A stretch of 54,977 nucleotides of DNA from Oscillospiraceae bacterium (lineage in GTDB: Bacteria; Bacillota; Clostridia; Oscillospirales; Acutalibacteraceae), in NCBI GenBank assembly GCA_015066465.1, contig SVOI01000010.1:1-54977 (forward strand), in the 5' to 3' direction. Made by a program: the position numbers and the translations under genes. Shown here piece by piece: positions 1-8,268 of the stretch. Position 1 is the first letter of the stretch. Each line of letters opens with the position of its first letter. Below the pieces are notes generated by a model. The model saw only the letters and a program-made list of their open reading frames with translations, did not search any database and was not told the DNA's origin.

Positions 1-38
1 TCTATAGTAGCAGCAATACCAATTGCTTCTTTAATCAT
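1..38 (-). CDS. Start of a jag/khpB-like gene (partial)
   Basis: Only the first 12 codons are present (MIKEAIGIAATI), read leftwards off the window edge. The ATG is at 38. A Shine-Dalgarno AAGGTG overlaps the stop codon of yidC, so the two genes are probably translationally coupled. In Firmicutes the gene after yidC/spoIIIJ is almost always jag (khpB), an R3H/KH RNA-binding protein, and the residues seen fit its usual opening. Identity rests mostly on position, because too little of the protein is visible to see a domain. Confidence 0.5.
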   Translation of the reverse strand, partial: MIKEAIGIAATI

Positions 39-47
39 CGTAACACC

Positions 48-1004
48 TTATTTCTTTTCGTTTTCTACACGTAATTTTGTAGTGTTTTCTTTTGAACGTC
101 TTAAAATAGTTTCCTCAACCATTTGTTGTGCTATAACCTTTTTAGGACTATAAACAAATGATGTAAATATCTGTTGAACAAATGAAATAATATTTGAAAT
201 AATCCAGTAAACACCAACACCAGTCGGGAACATAAATGTAAACATAAGTGACATAGCCGGTGACATAAATGTCATACAACCCATAGCAGGATTTTTAGCC
301 ATTTCAGGATTCTGCTTTTTTTGTTTTAAATACATATAAATTGATGAAATCAATGCAGTAACACAAGAAAGAATTGGAATTAACCAATAAGCACTTGGGT
401 CTTTAGCATCTGGTGTAACTGAAAGGTCAAGACCTAAAAACTTAAACTTTTCAGCAAACTCTGCTAAATCTGCAAAATCCTCTGCACTTAAAACCTCTGA
501 AAGCTTACCTTCGTAAGCTTTGTAGTTTTTAAGCATTGCAATTTCATACATATTTGCACTTCTTGAATTTTTGTCACCAGTTTCAATAACTGAAGCCATG
601 ATTGTTTTCATAGCTTCCATTTTTTCTGAGCTGAATCTCAAAACGCTTGAAATTGGTGTGTACATAACACCATAAAGACCAATCATAACAAGCATTTGAA
701 TTGCCATAGGCATACAACCCATATTTGCAGCACCAAAGCCCTCACGCTGATAAAGTGCCTGAATTTCCTGTTGTGCTTTCTGTTGGTTGTTTGCATATTT
801 TTGTCTGATTCTGTTTACTTTTGCGTTAAGTCGTGTTTGTTTTGCTGAGTTTTTTTGCTGCTTGATTGTAACAGGTAAAAGCGCTATTTTTATAACGATG
901 GTCAACAACAAAATTGCTAACACATAGCTACCCGTCCACTCATAAATCAAACTAAGCGGTAAACTCAAAATTGGCGAAAAAAACGCTCTTATTGCATCAT
1001 ACAT
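48..1004 (-). CDS. yidC: YidC/Oxa1/SpoIIIJ membrane protein insertase
   Basis: A 318-aa polytopic membrane protein of the YidC/Oxa1/Alb3 family, which inserts proteins into the cytoplasmic membrane alone or with SecYEG. Hydrophobic segments lie near residues 25-47, 95-115, 205-230 and 245-285. The basic cytoplasmic loop after the first segment (KQQKNSAKQTRL...RQKY) is typical, as is the GCMPM...QMLVMIGLYGV region. No lipobox Cys follows the first segment, unlike many Bacillus homologues. Length fits the Gram-positive form, without the large proteobacterial P1 domain. The ATG at 1004 is preceded by AAAGGAC. It is third in the rnpA-yidD-yidC order of the conserved rpmH locus, which supports the assignment. 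Confidence 0.96.
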   Translation of the reverse strand: MYDAIRAFFSPILSLPLSLIYEWTGSYVLAILLLTIVIKIALLPVTIKQQKNSAKQTRLNAKVNRIRQKYANNQQKAQQEIQALYQREGFGAANMGCMPMAIQMLVMIGLYGVMYTPISSVLRFSSEKMEAMKTIMASVIETGDKNSRSANMYEIAMLKNYKAYEGKLSEVLSAEDFADLAEFAEKFKFLGLDLSVTPDAKDPSAYWLIPILSCVTALISSIYMYLKQKKQNPEMAKNPAMGCMTFMSPAMSLMFTFMFPTGVGVYWIISNIISFVQQIFTSFVYSPKKVIAQQMVEETILRRSKENTTKLRVENEKK

Positions 1005-1025
1005 TGTGATGTAAGTCCTTTCGTT

Positions 1026-1277
1026 TTAATGTCTGCCTTTGTGCTCACATTTTTTCTCCCTCTTAGGCGGAACAGGGTCCACACCACCAGGAAAAAGAAT
1101 GTTACATCTCATAAGGCGACAGATGGCGAGAATTAAACCTTTAAATACACCATGGATTTCAATAGCCTCTTTAGCATATTGTGAACAAGTAGGATAAAAT
1201 CTGCACCTTGGTGGAAAAAGCGGAGAAATACGCCTTTGATAAAAGCTTATCATTTTAAGAAGACGTTCTTTCATCAT
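1026..1277 (-). CDS. yidD: Membrane protein insertion efficiency factor YidD
   Basis: An 83-aa protein of the YidD family, a small membrane-associated amphipathic protein that helps YidC-dependent insertion. The family hallmarks are all visible: YQRRISP near residue 13, [15 protein letters not shown] near 25-39, and the [13 protein letters not shown] ending near 58-70. Length is usual for the family. The start at 1277 overlaps the end of rnpA by 23 bp, a classic arrangement at this locus, so translation is likely coupled. It lies 22 bp before yidC. Confidence 0.95.
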   Translation of the reverse strand: MMKERLLKMISFYQRRISPLFPPRCRFYPTCSQYAKEAIEIHGVFKGLILAICRLMRCNILFPGGVDPVPPKREKKCEHKGRH

Positions 1278-1629
1278 TTTCTTCCTTTACATTATCTGCA
1301 ATTATACCACTGTCAAGCATCATTTCACGCATAACCTTTTCAATATAAGTGCTTTTCTGATACTTTGTTTTACTTCTTGCCACAAAAACGAAATCGTAAG
1401 TTCCCTCTACGTCTTTATGAACAGAACGGAAAGCCTCTTTTATAATGCGCCTTGAACGATTACGCTCTACCGCATTACCTATTTTTTTACCAGTGGTTAT
1501 ACCAATACGGCAAATTCCCGCGCGGTTCTTCATATAATACATAACCAACGCAGGATTCGTTACAGCCTTACCTCTATTATAAAGACGGCGGAAGTCGCCA
1601 TTCATTTTTAGTGTGACGAAGTCTAACAC
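1255..1629 (-). CDS. rnpA: Ribonuclease P protein component
   Basis: A 124-aa RNase P protein subunit, which binds the catalytic RNA and pre-tRNA leader during 5' maturation. The RNR signature is seen as [18 protein letters not shown] near residues 51-68, preceded by the RIGITTGKK strand. The start is a GTG at 1629 with GGAGAG upstream at good spacing. The open frame gives no better ATG before the conserved [11 protein letters not shown] motif. It lies directly downstream of rpmH in the same direction, as in most bacteria. Confidence 0.96.
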   Translation of the reverse strand: MLDFVTLKMNGDFRRLYNRGKAVTNPALVMYYMKNRAGICRIGITTGKKIGNAVERNRSRRIIKEAFRSVHKDVEGTYDFVFVARSKTKYQKSTYIEKVMREMMLDSGIIADNVKEENDERTSS

Positions 1630-1669
1630 TTGTTCTCTCCAAATACCAGGTTAATTCTAAAACTTAAAC

Positions 1670-1804
1670 TTAATAAGTGAGTTGTTTTCTGCCTTTTCTT
1701 CTACGACGAGCAAGTACCTTGCGGCCGTTTCTGTCTGCCATTCTTTTACGGAAGCCGTGTTCCATTTTTCTGTGTCTTTTCTTAGGCTGATAAGTTCTTT
1801 TCAT
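1670..1804 (-). CDS. rpmH: Ribosomal protein bL34
   Basis: A 44-codon gene read as [18 protein letters not shown] followed by [22 protein letters not shown] and QLTY, then TAA. This is the nearly invariant bL34 sequence of the large ribosomal subunit. It is first in the rnpA-yidD-yidC transcription unit and has a strong upstream promoter (1928-1956). It is too short for a 60-codon cutoff and could be missed. A spurious opposite-strand frame covers the same DNA. Confidence 0.98.
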   Translation of the reverse strand: MKRTYQPKKRHRKMEHGFRKRMADRNGRKVLARRRRKGRKQLTY

Positions 1805-1927
1805 TTTTATTTACTCCTATCTATTATTCAGGTAAATTATTTAAGTAGTGTAAGAAGTGGGTAAAATAACAACCTGTTTTACAAATTTATACGTCTGTTT
1901 TCGTAAATACAGACAATCGCACATTGC

Positions 1928-1956
1928 ATTATATAAAAATTAAACAAAAAAGTCAA
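1928..1956 (-). promoter_or_regulatory. Sigma-A promoter of rpmH operon
   Basis: On the minus strand TTGACT (1956-1951) and TATAAT (1933-1928) are separated by exactly 17 bp. The predicted start of transcription is near 1920, about 115 nt before rpmH. The match to the vegetative consensus is close to perfect. Confidence 0.85.
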
Positions 1957-2032
1957 TAGTTTTTCATTCACAAAATATAATTGAAAAATAACGTTTTATA
2001 GTGCAACTTGAATTAAAAGATATATTACTGTA

Positions 2033-2061
2033 TTGATATTTTTAATTCTCTATGTTAAAAT
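2033..2061 (+). promoter_or_regulatory. Sigma-A promoter of mrp
   Basis: TTGATA (2033-2038) and TAAAAT (2056-2061) are spaced by 17 bp. The predicted transcript starts about 15 nt before the ATG at 2084, leaving room for the AGGAG ribosome site only. It diverges from the rpmH promoter across about 75 bp. Confidence 0.7.
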
Positions 2062-2083
2062 AACACGTAGGAGATGATTTAAA

Positions 2084-2905
2084 ATGAGCGAATGCACACA
2101 CGATTGTAGCAGTTGCAGTCAGAACTGCTCATCACGTGACCCAAAAAGTCTTGTAGAAAAGCCACACGAATTGTCAAAAATCAAAAAAGTCATTGGCGTT
2201 GTAAGTGGTAAAGGTGGCGTTGGTAAATCACTTGTTACCTCACTTTTAGCCGTTTCAATGAAAAGAAAAGGCTTTTCTACTGCAATACTTGATGCTGATA
2301 TTACAGGTCCTTCAATTCCAAAAGCATTTGGAATCAAAGAAAAAGCTCAAGGCAGCGAACAAGGTATTTTCCCTTGCATGACAAAAACAGGCATTGAAAT
2401 TATGTCTGTAAACCTTTTATTAGAAAATGAAACTGACCCTGTTGTATGGCGTGGTCCTGTTATTGCCGGTACTGTAAAGCAATTCTGGACTGACGTTATC
2501 TGGAATGACGTTGACTTTATGTTTGTAGATATGCCACCTGGCACAGGCGACGTTCCTTTGACAGTTTTCCAGAGCCTTCCTGTTGATGGAATTGTTATTG
2601 TTGCTTCACCGCAGGAGTTAGTTGGAATGATTGTTGAAAAAGCAGTTAAAATGGCTTCTCTTATGAATATTCCTGTTTTAGGATTTGTAGAGAATATGTC
2701 TTATTTTGAGTGTCCAGACTGCAAAAAGCGTCATAGCATTTTTGGTGAAAGTCATATTGACGAAATTGCAAAAGAACACGCTGTGGATACAGTTTCAAAA
2801 TTACCAATCAATAACAAATTAGCTGCAGCAGTAGATGCCGGTGCAATTGAGCTCTTTGAAGGCGATTGGTTAGATGAACTCACAGACAAAATCGAAAATT
2901 TATAA
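2084..2905 (+). CDS. mrp: Mrp/NBP35-type iron-sulfur carrier ATPase
   Basis: A 273-aa cytosolic P-loop ATPase of the Mrp/ApbC/NBP35 family, which carries or transfers Fe-S clusters to apo-proteins. The deviant Walker A GKGGVGKS is at about residues 42-49. The DMPPGTGD motif lies near 149-156, and the conserved CPDC cluster-binding pair is at C210/C213. The N-terminus is rich in Cys (CTHDCSSCSQNC at residues 4-15), as in NBP35-like proteins that hold an extra N-terminal cluster. AGGAG precedes the ATG. It diverges from rpmH, and the next gene follows after 12 bp, so the two may be co-transcribed. Confidence 0.93.
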   Translation: MSECTHDCSSCSQNCSSRDPKSLVEKPHELSKIKKVIGVVSGKGGVGKSLVTSLLAVSMKRKGFSTAILDADITGPSIPKAFGIKEKAQGSEQGIFPCMTKTGIEIMSVNLLLENETDPVVWRGPVIAGTVKQFWTDVIWNDVDFMFVDMPPGTGDVPLTVFQSLPVDGIVIVASPQELVGMIVEKAVKMASLMNIPVLGFVENMSYFECPDCKKRHSIFGESHIDEIAKEHAVDTVSKLPINNKLAAAVDAGAIELFEGDWLDELTDKIENL

Positions 2906-2917
2906 GTAGGTATTGTT

Positions 2918-4681
2918 ATGAAAAAAGCAGTTAAAAGTTCATTAACTCTTATTGTAGCATTTATCATGAGTCTGGTAAGTGCAAATACTTCTTTTGCTGC
3001 TTTTATCTTCCAACCGGATTATCATTTAGCAGAACCTACAAATTATAATGTAGCCTCAGTATCCGGCACGTCTTTAGAAGATGTGCTGGACACCGAGGCT
3101 TTTGTTGATTATCTTATAGAGCAGCTTAAAGTAGTTGATTGCACCCATATCATACAAGGAAGCTCAAAACTTTTTGGTTATATCGACATTTCTCAATTTG
3201 AAATTCCGTATTCAGATGAAATGTGGTCTAATCTTCGTTCGCTTATATGGTACAATTCCCCCGAGCTTTTCAGAATCTACTCTATGGGCTGTTCTACCTC
3301 ATCAGGGAAAATTTCATTAATAGCTTTTGCAGAGTATTACACAAAAGAAGATTACGCTGTTATGTTAGAAGAAATGTACTCTTCTGCCGATAAGCTCCTC
3401 AATGGTATAAAAGGCAATGAAAATTTAGACGATGTTGAAAAAGCGCTGCTTCTTCACGACAGACTCGCCCTTTTATGTGAATATGATTACGACAGTTATT
3501 TAGCAGGAAACGTCCCTGAAAGCTCTTACAATGCTTACGGCGTTTTTGTTTTAAACGACGCTGTGTGCAAAGGCTACGCTTTAGCATACGACTATCTTTT
3601 AGAGCAAGTAGATATTAAATCTGATTACTGTGCATCTGACGACCTTAACCATGCATGGAATATAGTTTACATAAACGACATTCCTTACCACGTTGACGTT
3701 ACGTGGGATGACCCCGTGTGGGATGTTTCAGGCCGTGTAACTCATGAAAACTTTTTACGCTCTACAAACGGTATTATTGAAACCGGACACAAAAAATCAG
3801 GAGAAACTACAATTGATTATACCTCTACCCCTACTGACACAACCTATGACGAATATTTCTGGCAAAACTCAGAAACAGCATTTCAGCTTCTCAATGATAA
3901 AATTTATTATTTCAACCGTTCAGATAAAAATATCTACCTTTTAAAATCAGTAAATGAATCCGAAATTGAAGTTGTTAAAAATCTTCCATACAAGTGGAGT
4001 ACGGGTGAATATGCTGTTTTCTTAGCAAGCTTTTCTAAACTTATTTGTGATGGCGAATACTTATATTATAACACACCTGATACTGTTATGAGATATGATC
4101 CTGAAACACAAACCGACGAAGTGATTTTCAAACCAGATTTAACAGTATACGGCAATTACTTCTGGATATACGGATTAAATATAAAAAACGACAAAATCAT
4201 TTGCGAAATTTATTCTTCACCAAATTTCAATTCTTCTGTTAAAGCAAACTACACTTTGACGAGTGAGCTCTACAAAGAGATTTACGTAGCAGATGAAAAG
4301 AGTGTTATAGATAAAGAAAATAATATTATTTTTTCCGAAAACGATGCTTGCCAGAGCGTTGAAGAAATTTGCAAAACCGCCGAAGATATAACGTATAACG
4401 TTGAACCAAGCAGTAGCTTTGGTGAATACAGTTATTTAGGCACCGGCACTGTTGTAACGCTTTATAAAAACGAAGAAAAAATCGCCGAATACACAATAGT
4501 AATCGACGGCGATTTAGACGGCGACAGCGTTTGCGATGCTCTTGATATTTCTCTTGCAGAATTGTCAATGAACAAAAACAGAACTCCGTCAGAAATTGAA
4601 TGCTACGCTGCCAACGGAATGGCTATAGCTGAAATTAATATTGATTCATTCCAATACGTAGTTAATACTGCATTAGGGTAA
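2918..4681 (+). CDS. Secreted transglutaminase-like protein with dockerin-like C-terminus
   Basis: A 587-aa exported protein. Residues 1-27 form a signal peptide with an AAF cleavage region. A transglutaminase-like (papain-fold) domain lies at about 160-265, with a visible catalytic triad of C217 in AVCKGYA, H245 in LNHAW and D260 in YHVDVTW. Residues 290-470 look like a beta-rich, Tyr-containing repeat region of the DUF5050/beta-propeller sort; this is inferred. The C-terminus (about 525-587) resembles a type I dockerin: GDLDGDSVCDALDIS is a good calcium loop, while the second loop is degenerate. Related proteins act as secreted proteases or cross-linking enzymes, but the substrate is unknown. 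It starts 12 bp after mrp with weak GTAGG upstream. Confidence 0.8.
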   Translation: MKKAVKSSLTLIVAFIMSLVSANTSFAAFIFQPDYHLAEPTNYNVASVSGTSLEDVLDTEAFVDYLIEQLKVVDCTHIIQGSSKLFGYIDISQFEIPYSDEMWSNLRSLIWYNSPELFRIYSMGCSTSSGKISLIAFAEYYTKEDYAVMLEEMYSSADKLLNGIKGNENLDDVEKALLLHDRLALLCEYDYDSYLAGNVPESSYNAYGVFVLNDAVCKGYALAYDYLLEQVDIKSDYCASDDLNHAWNIVYINDIPYHVDVTWDDPVWDVSGRVTHENFLRSTNGIIETGHKKSGETTIDYTSTPTDTTYDEYFWQNSETAFQLLNDKIYYFNRSDKNIYLLKSVNESEIEVVKNLPYKWSTGEYAVFLASFSKLICDGEYLYYNTPDTVMRYDPETQTDEVIFKPDLTVYGNYFWIYGLNIKNDKIICEIYSSPNFNSSVKANYTLTSELYKEIYVADEKSVIDKENNIIFSENDACQSVEEICKTAEDITYNVEPSSSFGEYSYLGTGTVVTLYKNEEKIAEYTIVIDGDLDGDSVCDALDISLAELSMNKNRTPSEIECYAANGMAIAEINIDSFQYVVNTALG

Positions 4682-4710
4682 AAAGAATTGCAAAAAATTC
4701 AGAATATCAT

Positions 4711-5694
4711 TTAATTCTCAAATATCAATAAATCAATATTCTCTTCGCTGTATTCAATTTGCTTAGACCATCTTTTTACGTTATTTATTCTGTCAGCTTC
4801 TGACACAGAGCCTTTTTCTATATAGGTTTTTATATCACAAAGCTTAATAAATCTTACTGACGAAATACAGAAGCTAAGATACCTATAAAAATCTGCAATA
4901 TCAGAAAAAACAGTTTTCAAAAGATGTCTGAAAACTATATAACTCAATAGTTTTGAATATTTATTATCGCCGTTTGACTCTTCGTCGAACGGCTTTTCTT
5001 TTTCAAGAATTTTACCTTTATTCTTTTTTAACTCCTCAAAATATTCTGTCCATTCAGTATTTATAGGCTCAGTTTTTTCATATATTTCTAATATTTCGTT
5101 GTCATCTGAAAGTTTAATTTTTTCACCGCAGAATTTCTCTGCCACACTTATTATTTTCTCAAGCTTAGCGTTATAAGCCTCTGTTGTTCTGAGTATTCTG
5201 AAAAATTCATTTCTGATATTAAAAAGCTTGTTATAATTTTCTTTTTCGCTCTCATCAACCACAAAAAACTCGTCTTCATCGTTGAACGCTACAAATTCGA
5301 GTGGTTCATCATTTTCTAAAAGCAATCTCACAACCTCTTCACAACAAAGCCCTAAACCATATTCTGTCACTTCCTGAAAATCATTGTAAAAGCGTGGATG
5401 CTCTTTACATATATAACAAATACTATCTTCGCCACAATTAAGAATAATATCACAAAGATTATTTTCAGTGAGAAACGGACAGCGGTCACCTTCAAGAAGT
5501 TTAAAAGAGTATGTATCATCTTCATTTTCTGTAATATTTTCTCTTATCTTACAACCGAACTCTGTGTTCATATTTTTATAAACATCCATCGTTTCGTTAT
5601 CTACAGCTATTTCCCAACCAACACAACAGGAGTCGGTGCATTTGTCTGCTACACACTTGAATTTATCATAAAATGCAGGTTTTATATAAAGCAT
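4711..5694 (-). CDS. FliB-like lysine-N-methylase family protein
   Basis: A 327-aa Cys-rich protein of the family annotated as flagellin lysine-N-methylase (FliB). The conserved N-terminal pattern is clear: FKCVADKCTDSCCVGWEI at residues 12-29. A second cluster follows, CPFL...CDIILNCGEDSICYICKEHPRFYNDF, near 72-106. The C-terminal half is less conserved. FliB methylates flagellin in Salmonella. No flagellar genes are present here and the family is common in non-flagellated gut clostridia, so the real substrate is open. The start lies 2 bp after the trmO stop, with its ribosome site (AAAGGG) inside trmO, so the two form an operon. Confidence 0.75.
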   Translation of the reverse strand: MLYIKPAFYDKFKCVADKCTDSCCVGWEIAVDNETMDVYKNMNTEFGCKIRENITENEDDTYSFKLLEGDRCPFLTENNLCDIILNCGEDSICYICKEHPRFYNDFQEVTEYGLGLCCEEVVRLLLENDEPLEFVAFNDEDEFFVVDESEKENYNKLFNIRNEFFRILRTTEAYNAKLEKIISVAEKFCGEKIKLSDDNEILEIYEKTEPINTEWTEYFEELKKNKGKILEKEKPFDEESNGDNKYSKLLSYIVFRHLLKTVFSDIADFYRYLSFCISSVRFIKLCDIKTYIEKGSVSEADRINNVKRWSKQIEYSEENIDLLIFEN

Positions 5695-5696
5695 TT

Positions 5697-6377
5697 TTAA
5701 ACCCTTTCTATTTTTAAAACATATATATTATCTTTCTCGCATCTGAATTTCACAGATAAATCTTTGTATGACAACCCATAAATTCTCTCGCTATCATTCT
5801 GATATGAAGGCTTCGGGTCAAGCGCTAAAATTTCTGAAAGCTCTGTCTTTTCATTTTCGCTAATAACAGCTTCTGTTTCTTCCTTAAAAATTACTTTTGA
5901 AAATTCGTTTTTATGTTCATCTGAAAAACCGCCCGTTGCTTCCAGGACAGAATCAACGTAAGGAAGATATGGTTTTATATCAAATATCGGTGTACCATCG
6001 ACCAAATCAGCTCCACTTATTAAAAGCACCTTTCCATCTGGAGTATCCTTCACCCCATTGAGCTTTACAACAGTTAGCCCCAATGAATTCGGCCTAAATG
6101 GTGAGCGTGTTGCAAAAACACCTGTGCGTTTGTTGCCACCAAGCTTTGGTGGTCTTACCGTAGGAGTCCATTCACCAACATTTTCTGAAAAGCCCCATAT
6201 AAGCCAGAGATGTGAAAACGCTTCAATATCCCTTATCATATTTTCATCCTTGAAAGCTTCTTCAAAAACAATTTCTGACTTAACGGATGGTGCAAGGCCA
6301 CTCTGTCTTGGAACGCCAAATTTTTCTTTATAGCCATTTTTTATTGTTGCAACCGGAGTTATTTTAATTTCATTCAT
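5697..6377 (-). CDS. trmO: tRNA (N6-threonylcarbamoyladenosine37-N6)-methyltransferase TrmO
   Basis: A 226-aa TsaA/YaeB/TrmO family protein, a SAM-dependent enzyme that methylates t6A37 in some tRNAs reading ACY codons. Family motifs visible are HLWLIWGF near 55-62 and RPPKLGG...GVFATRSPFRPNSLGL near 73-99, the SAM-binding core. The PYLPYVDS motif lies near 131-138. The open frame extends to 6425, but the promoter (6397-6425) overlaps that extension and GGTGAT precedes the ATG at 6377, so 6377 is the start chosen. It is co-transcribed with the FliB-like gene. Confidence 0.9.
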   Translation of the reverse strand: MNEIKITPVATIKNGYKEKFGVPRQSGLAPSVKSEIVFEEAFKDENMIRDIEAFSHLWLIWGFSENVGEWTPTVRPPKLGGNKRTGVFATRSPFRPNSLGLTVVKLNGVKDTPDGKVLLISGADLVDGTPIFDIKPYLPYVDSVLEATGGFSDEHKNEFSKVIFKEETEAVISENEKTELSEILALDPKPSYQNDSERIYGLSYKDLSVKFRCEKDNIYVLKIERV

Positions 6378-6396
6378 GTTATCACCAACTATAAAA

Positions 6397-6425
6397 TTTA
6401 TAACATAAAACACTTTTTTCGTCAA
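6397..6425 (-). promoter_or_regulatory. Sigma-A promoter of trmO operon
   Basis: TTGACG (6425-6420) and TATAAA (6402-6397) on the minus strand are spaced by 17 bp, about 20 nt before the trmO start. Its position excludes the longer trmO reading. Confidence 0.75.
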
Positions 6426-6483
6426 TTCTTACTGATTTTTATTCAATTTGTTATTTTTTCTTCGATTTTTTTCATCTAAACTG

Positions 6484-6513
6484 TTGATTTTTAATATAGT
6501 TTTATAGTAAAAT
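6484..6513 (+). promoter_or_regulatory. Probable promoter of the GGDEF operon
   Basis: TTGATT (6484-6489) and TAAAAT (6508-6513) are spaced by 18 bp, upstream of the GGAGGG ribosome site at 6547-6552. The match is moderate in an AT-rich stretch. Confidence 0.5.
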
Positions 6514-6557
6514 AACATTGATATATTATGTTTTTTATAAAACTGTGGAGGGAATTT

Positions 6558-7700
6558 ATGTTTAGCAAATTTAAAGACTATATCATTTCTACATTCTTCT
6601 ATGCAGGTATCACACCAGAAGAATATGACTCAATCAGACCACAACGTGAAGAGAAAAACAAAGGTGTTCTTTTTGTTACGTCAGGTCTTGGCACTATTGT
6701 GTTCTTTGCATTGTTTGTTTTATCATTCTTAGAGGATACGTACAAACACAATATGATTTTATACTTAGCACTCTTTGTGTGTGAATTCTTAGTTTTACTT
6801 TGCGCATGGAAATTCTTAAAAAAGAAACCCGACTTAATAACAGCGGTTACATACGTTTCGATTTTTGCAATTTTTGCTTATGCAATTATTTTAGGTACAT
6901 TTAACAGTCCTACAATAACAAGTACAACATTCTGTGTATTTTTAATTGCAATTCCTATGATAATAATCGATAGGCCCTGGCGTCTTATTGCATTCAATGC
7001 TGTTCAGGTTGTTATCTTCTGCCTCTGCAGTTACTTTGTAAAAGACTGGTCTGTTGCTTCCGTTGATATTCTTAATGCAGTAAGCTTCTACTTCCTTGGT
7101 GGCGTTCTTAACACTTATATGATTAAAACAAAAGCTAAAGAGCTTACATTAAGAAGATATATTGAACATGACAGAGATACTGACCCTCTTACACTCCTTT
7201 ATAATAAAGCGGCTGTTGGCAGAGAAATTTCTAATCACATAAACGGAGGCGGAACAGGCGTATTTATGTTTGTTGACCTTGACAACTTTAAAAAGGTTAA
7301 CGACACTTATGGTCACGCTGTTGGTGACGACGTTCTTCACGAGTTTGGTGACTGTATCAGACGTGTTTTCCGTCACACCGATATTTTAGGTCGTTTTGGT
7401 GGCGATGAATTTATAATTTTCTTACCACACCCTATTGAAGATGATATTGTTTCAACACGTGCTCAGGACCTTTTAAGTTTAATGGATGAAAACATAAAAA
7501 TTGAAGATACATCTATTGACTTCCACGCAAGTATCGGTATTGCAAAATGCCCTGAAAATGGTGCAACTTATGAAGAAGTAATGGAAAAAGCTGACCAAGC
7601 TCTTTATTATTCAAAGAAAAATGGTAAAAATATGTTTATGTATTACGATGACCTTCCTGAAGATTACTTAAAATCTTTAGAGGAAGCAGAAAACGATTAA
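6558..7700 (+). CDS. Membrane diguanylate cyclase (GGDEF)
   Basis: A 380-aa protein with about six membrane segments (residues 35-195) followed by a GGDEF domain (about 210-370) that makes c-di-GMP from two GTP. The active-site RFGGDEF is intact (GGDEF at 281-285), and an inhibitory I-site RHTD sits exactly five residues before it (272-275). The enzyme is therefore expected to be active and feedback-inhibited. The start is set by GGAGGG at 6547 before the ATG at 6558; an in-frame ATG at 6528 lacks a ribosome site. It is first of three same-direction genes with a pyrophosphatase and a hybrid kinase. c-di-GMP often controls type IV pili in clostridia, which is relevant to the pilus locus in this window. 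Confidence 0.92.
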   Translation: MFSKFKDYIISTFFYAGITPEEYDSIRPQREEKNKGVLFVTSGLGTIVFFALFVLSFLEDTYKHNMILYLALFVCEFLVLLCAWKFLKKKPDLITAVTYVSIFAIFAYAIILGTFNSPTITSTTFCVFLIAIPMIIIDRPWRLIAFNAVQVVIFCLCSYFVKDWSVASVDILNAVSFYFLGGVLNTYMIKTKAKELTLRRYIEHDRDTDPLTLLYNKAAVGREISNHINGGGTGVFMFVDLDNFKKVNDTYGHAVGDDVLHEFGDCIRRVFRHTDILGRFGGDEFIIFLPHPIEDDIVSTRAQDLLSLMDENIKIEDTSIDFHASIGIAKCPENGATYEEVMEKADQALYYSKKNGKNMFMYYDDLPEDYLKSLEEAEND

Positions 7701-7723
7701 TCTTAGTATAGAAGGCGATTTTT

Positions 7724-8257
7724 TTGAACATCTGGCACGATATTAACCCTGAAAGAATTTCACGTTCATCCTATGCTGCAGTTATTGAAATAAGCAAGGG
7801 CAGTAAAATGAAATATGAACTCGACAAAGAAACAGGTCTTTTAAGACTTGACAGGGTTCTCTACACATCAACACACTACCCTGCTAACTACGGCTTTATT
7901 CCAAGAACTTATGCAAAAGACAATGACCCTTTGGACGTGCTTGTTCTTTGCTCTGAACAAATTCAGCCGATGTCTATTGTTGAGTGTTACCCTATAGGCG
8001 TTATTTCAATGCTTGATAATGGTGCCCCTGATGATAAGATTATTTCTATTCCATTTAATGACCCGACTTATAACACTTATAAAGATATAAGCCAATTGCC
8101 TGCTCACGTGTTTGATGAAATGAAACATTTCTTTTCAGTTTACAAAACACTTGAAGAAAAAGAAACCGCAATTGATGAGGTTAAGGGTGTATTGGATGCC
8201 GTTTCTATTATTGAAGATTCAATAAGGGCATACGAAGAAAAATTCTCTAAAAAATAA
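7724..8257 (+). CDS. ppa: Family I inorganic pyrophosphatase
   Basis: A 177-aa soluble Mg-dependent enzyme that hydrolyses pyrophosphate. The family signature DNDPLDVLV is at about residues 66-74, with the KYELDKETG motif near 28-36 and YPANYGFIP near 48-56. The start is a TTG at 7724 preceded by GAAGG; no ATG lies before the conserved region. It sits between a diguanylate cyclase (which releases pyrophosphate) and a hybrid kinase, with gaps of 23 and 11 bp. Confidence 0.93.
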   Translation: MNIWHDINPERISRSSYAAVIEISKGSKMKYELDKETGLLRLDRVLYTSTHYPANYGFIPRTYAKDNDPLDVLVLCSEQIQPMSIVECYPIGVISMLDNGAPDDKIISIPFNDPTYNTYKDISQLPAHVFDEMKHFFSVYKTLEEKETAIDEVKGVLDAVSIIEDSIRAYEEKFSKK

Positions 8258-8268
8258 GGTGAACTTTT

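Noticed and set aside
1682..1864. Plus-strand 60-aa frame
   Set aside because: It is the antisense shadow of rpmH, whose bL34 sequence is unmistakable.
1865..2083. Replication origin next to rpmH
   Set aside because: No cluster of TTATCCACA-like boxes, no dnaA, and the space is accounted for by two divergent promoters.
4711..5694. Flagellar function for the FliB-like gene
   Set aside because: No flagellar gene occurs nearby and its partner is a tRNA modification gene.
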